64,000 bases of DNA from Bradyrhizobium nanningense (GTDB taxonomy: Bacteria > Pseudomonadota > Alphaproteobacteria > Rhizobiales > Xanthobacteraceae), in contig NZ_LBJC01000020.1 of NCBI RefSeq assembly GCF_004114535.1, positions 248,001 to 312,000 of the forward strand, in the 5' to 3' direction. Below, one piece after another: positions 63,459 through 64,000 of this stretch. The position numbers were made by a program, and so were the translations under genes. The notes beneath the pieces were generated by a model. The model searched no databases, had not been told where the DNA came from, and worked only from the letters and a program-made list of their open reading frames with translations. Position 1 is the stretch's first letter; each line of letters opens with the position of its first letter.

Positions 63459-64000
63459 CCGCCGGTCCAGTCCCAGACGAAAGGCATGGATATGAATATC
63501 TGCGCTTCAGCTGATGATGGCACTCCGCAATGTACGCAGCTCCTATGTCCGTTAACGGCGAGCATCGGTTGAATTGTGACATCAAAGACCGCGATTCGTC
63601 GCCGCCTCTGGAGGTCACGTCTCCTGATCTGGTTTGGAAAGGATCGGTTAATGATCTCACTATCCGGTAAAGAGTTCCGCTGCACTCGTTCGCTCGACGT
63701 CGAAGGCAGCAGGTCGCATGCACGCAAATTGTCGCCGTAGGCGGGAGTGCTTGGTCCGAAACCGAACGCGTCCGGTGTCACGAATCGATCAAGTCGCTTC
63801 AAACTCCGACTTTGATCAGACAATCGCCAGCGATTCCTCTGATTGGAACTGGCCCAGAGCGTGCATCGTGACAGTGGGAGCCCATCTGAGTCTTGCGACA
63901 CGAGCAATAGTTGCGGCGCCTTCAAATCGGATGGATCACCGACGTTAGGTTCGGAGACAGTATGCGCATCTGCGGCATTAAACTGACCCATGACGGAGCA
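63459..64000. other. Region without recognisable gene to the right edge
   Basis: A long minus-strand frame at 63230-63991 overlaps the aminotransferase in its first part and has no recognised family; it is more likely a shadow or decayed DNA. Nothing else supported. Confidence 0.3.

Noticed and set aside
63230..63991. 253-codon minus-strand frame at the right edge
   Set aside because: Its C-terminal part is antisense to the aminotransferase, and the rest has no recognised motif.
1..64000. CRISPR arrays, tRNA or rRNA genes
   Set aside because: No regularly spaced repeats of CRISPR type and no cloverleaf or rRNA sequence noticed. The only regular repeats are the two-copy TTACCCAA sites.

Overview
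The window looks like part of a symbiosis/accessory island of a Bradyrhizobium-type alphaproteobacterium. Three things point that way. A canonical tts box (the type III secretion regulon promoter element of rhizobia) sits upstream of a GH12 endoglucanase. There is a decayed NopM-like LRR effector, and remnants of at least five IS families (IS30, IS5, IS66, IS3, IS1595) lie beside integrase pieces. The assignment is an inference; the window has no rRNA or housekeeping marker.

Layout. 1-1.4 kb: a tyrosine recombinase running off the left edge and a small HTH protein. 1.9-8.5 kb: an intact operon with a 17-codon leader peptide, an LLM flavin monooxygenase and a complete peptide-type ABC importer, probably for scavenging an organosulfur or similar compound. 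8.5-18.5 kb: a gene graveyard (acetoacetate decarboxylase, DUF3141 hydrolase, Ku, GNAT, NopM and several transposases, all broken). It is interrupted by an intact PLP-dependent Cys/Met-metabolism enzyme and the intact tts-box GH12 gene. 18.6-27.3 kb: an eight-gene operon with a carbohydrate-type ABC importer, PfkB kinase, SDR, HAD phosphatase and an unusual regulator (PEP-hydrolase-like TIM barrel + AAA+ + Fis HTH). 27.3-32.7 kb: a short barrel protein, then an operon of a Tm-1-like (UPF0261) protein, a PEP-hydrolase-like barrel and an FAD oxidoreductase. 32.8-35.6 kb: remnants (pyruvate kinase, IS1595, PAS-HTH) and a DUF3800 gene. 36-43.3 kb: a branched-chain-type ABC importer, an amidohydrolase and a second, near-duplicate binding protein. 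43.4-57 kb: a LacI-centred catabolic cluster with enoyl-CoA hydratase, two near-duplicate MFS transporters, a CehA/McbA-type metallohydrolase, CoA transferase, GH88-like uronyl hydrolase, 2-keto-3-deoxyarabonate dehydratase-like enzyme and a frameshifted semialdehyde dehydrogenase. 57.6-63.5 kb: a minus-strand operon (PurF-like protein without its catalytic Cys, HAD phosphatase, 3-hydroxyisobutyrate-dehydrogenase-like protein) opposite an aminotransferase whose PLP lysine has become Gln.

How it may work together. Two regulatory codes can be read. Tandem direct repeats of TTACCCAA with a 10-bp period lie upstream of the units at 18.6, 28.8 and 36.0 kb, at an orphan site at 27.96 kb, and as a single half-site at 41.97 kb. 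Perfect or near-perfect TGAAATCGATTTCA palindromes (LacI-type operators) lie in the 44.2-50.4 kb cluster around the LacI gene. The central 38 kb therefore looks like two linked regulons for uptake and breakdown of a plant-derived, probably sugar-acid-containing, compound. The most unusual parts are the barrel/Tm-1-like system with its GAFTGA-less regulator, and the PurF-like/aminotransferase island whose enzymes have lost their signature catalytic residues.
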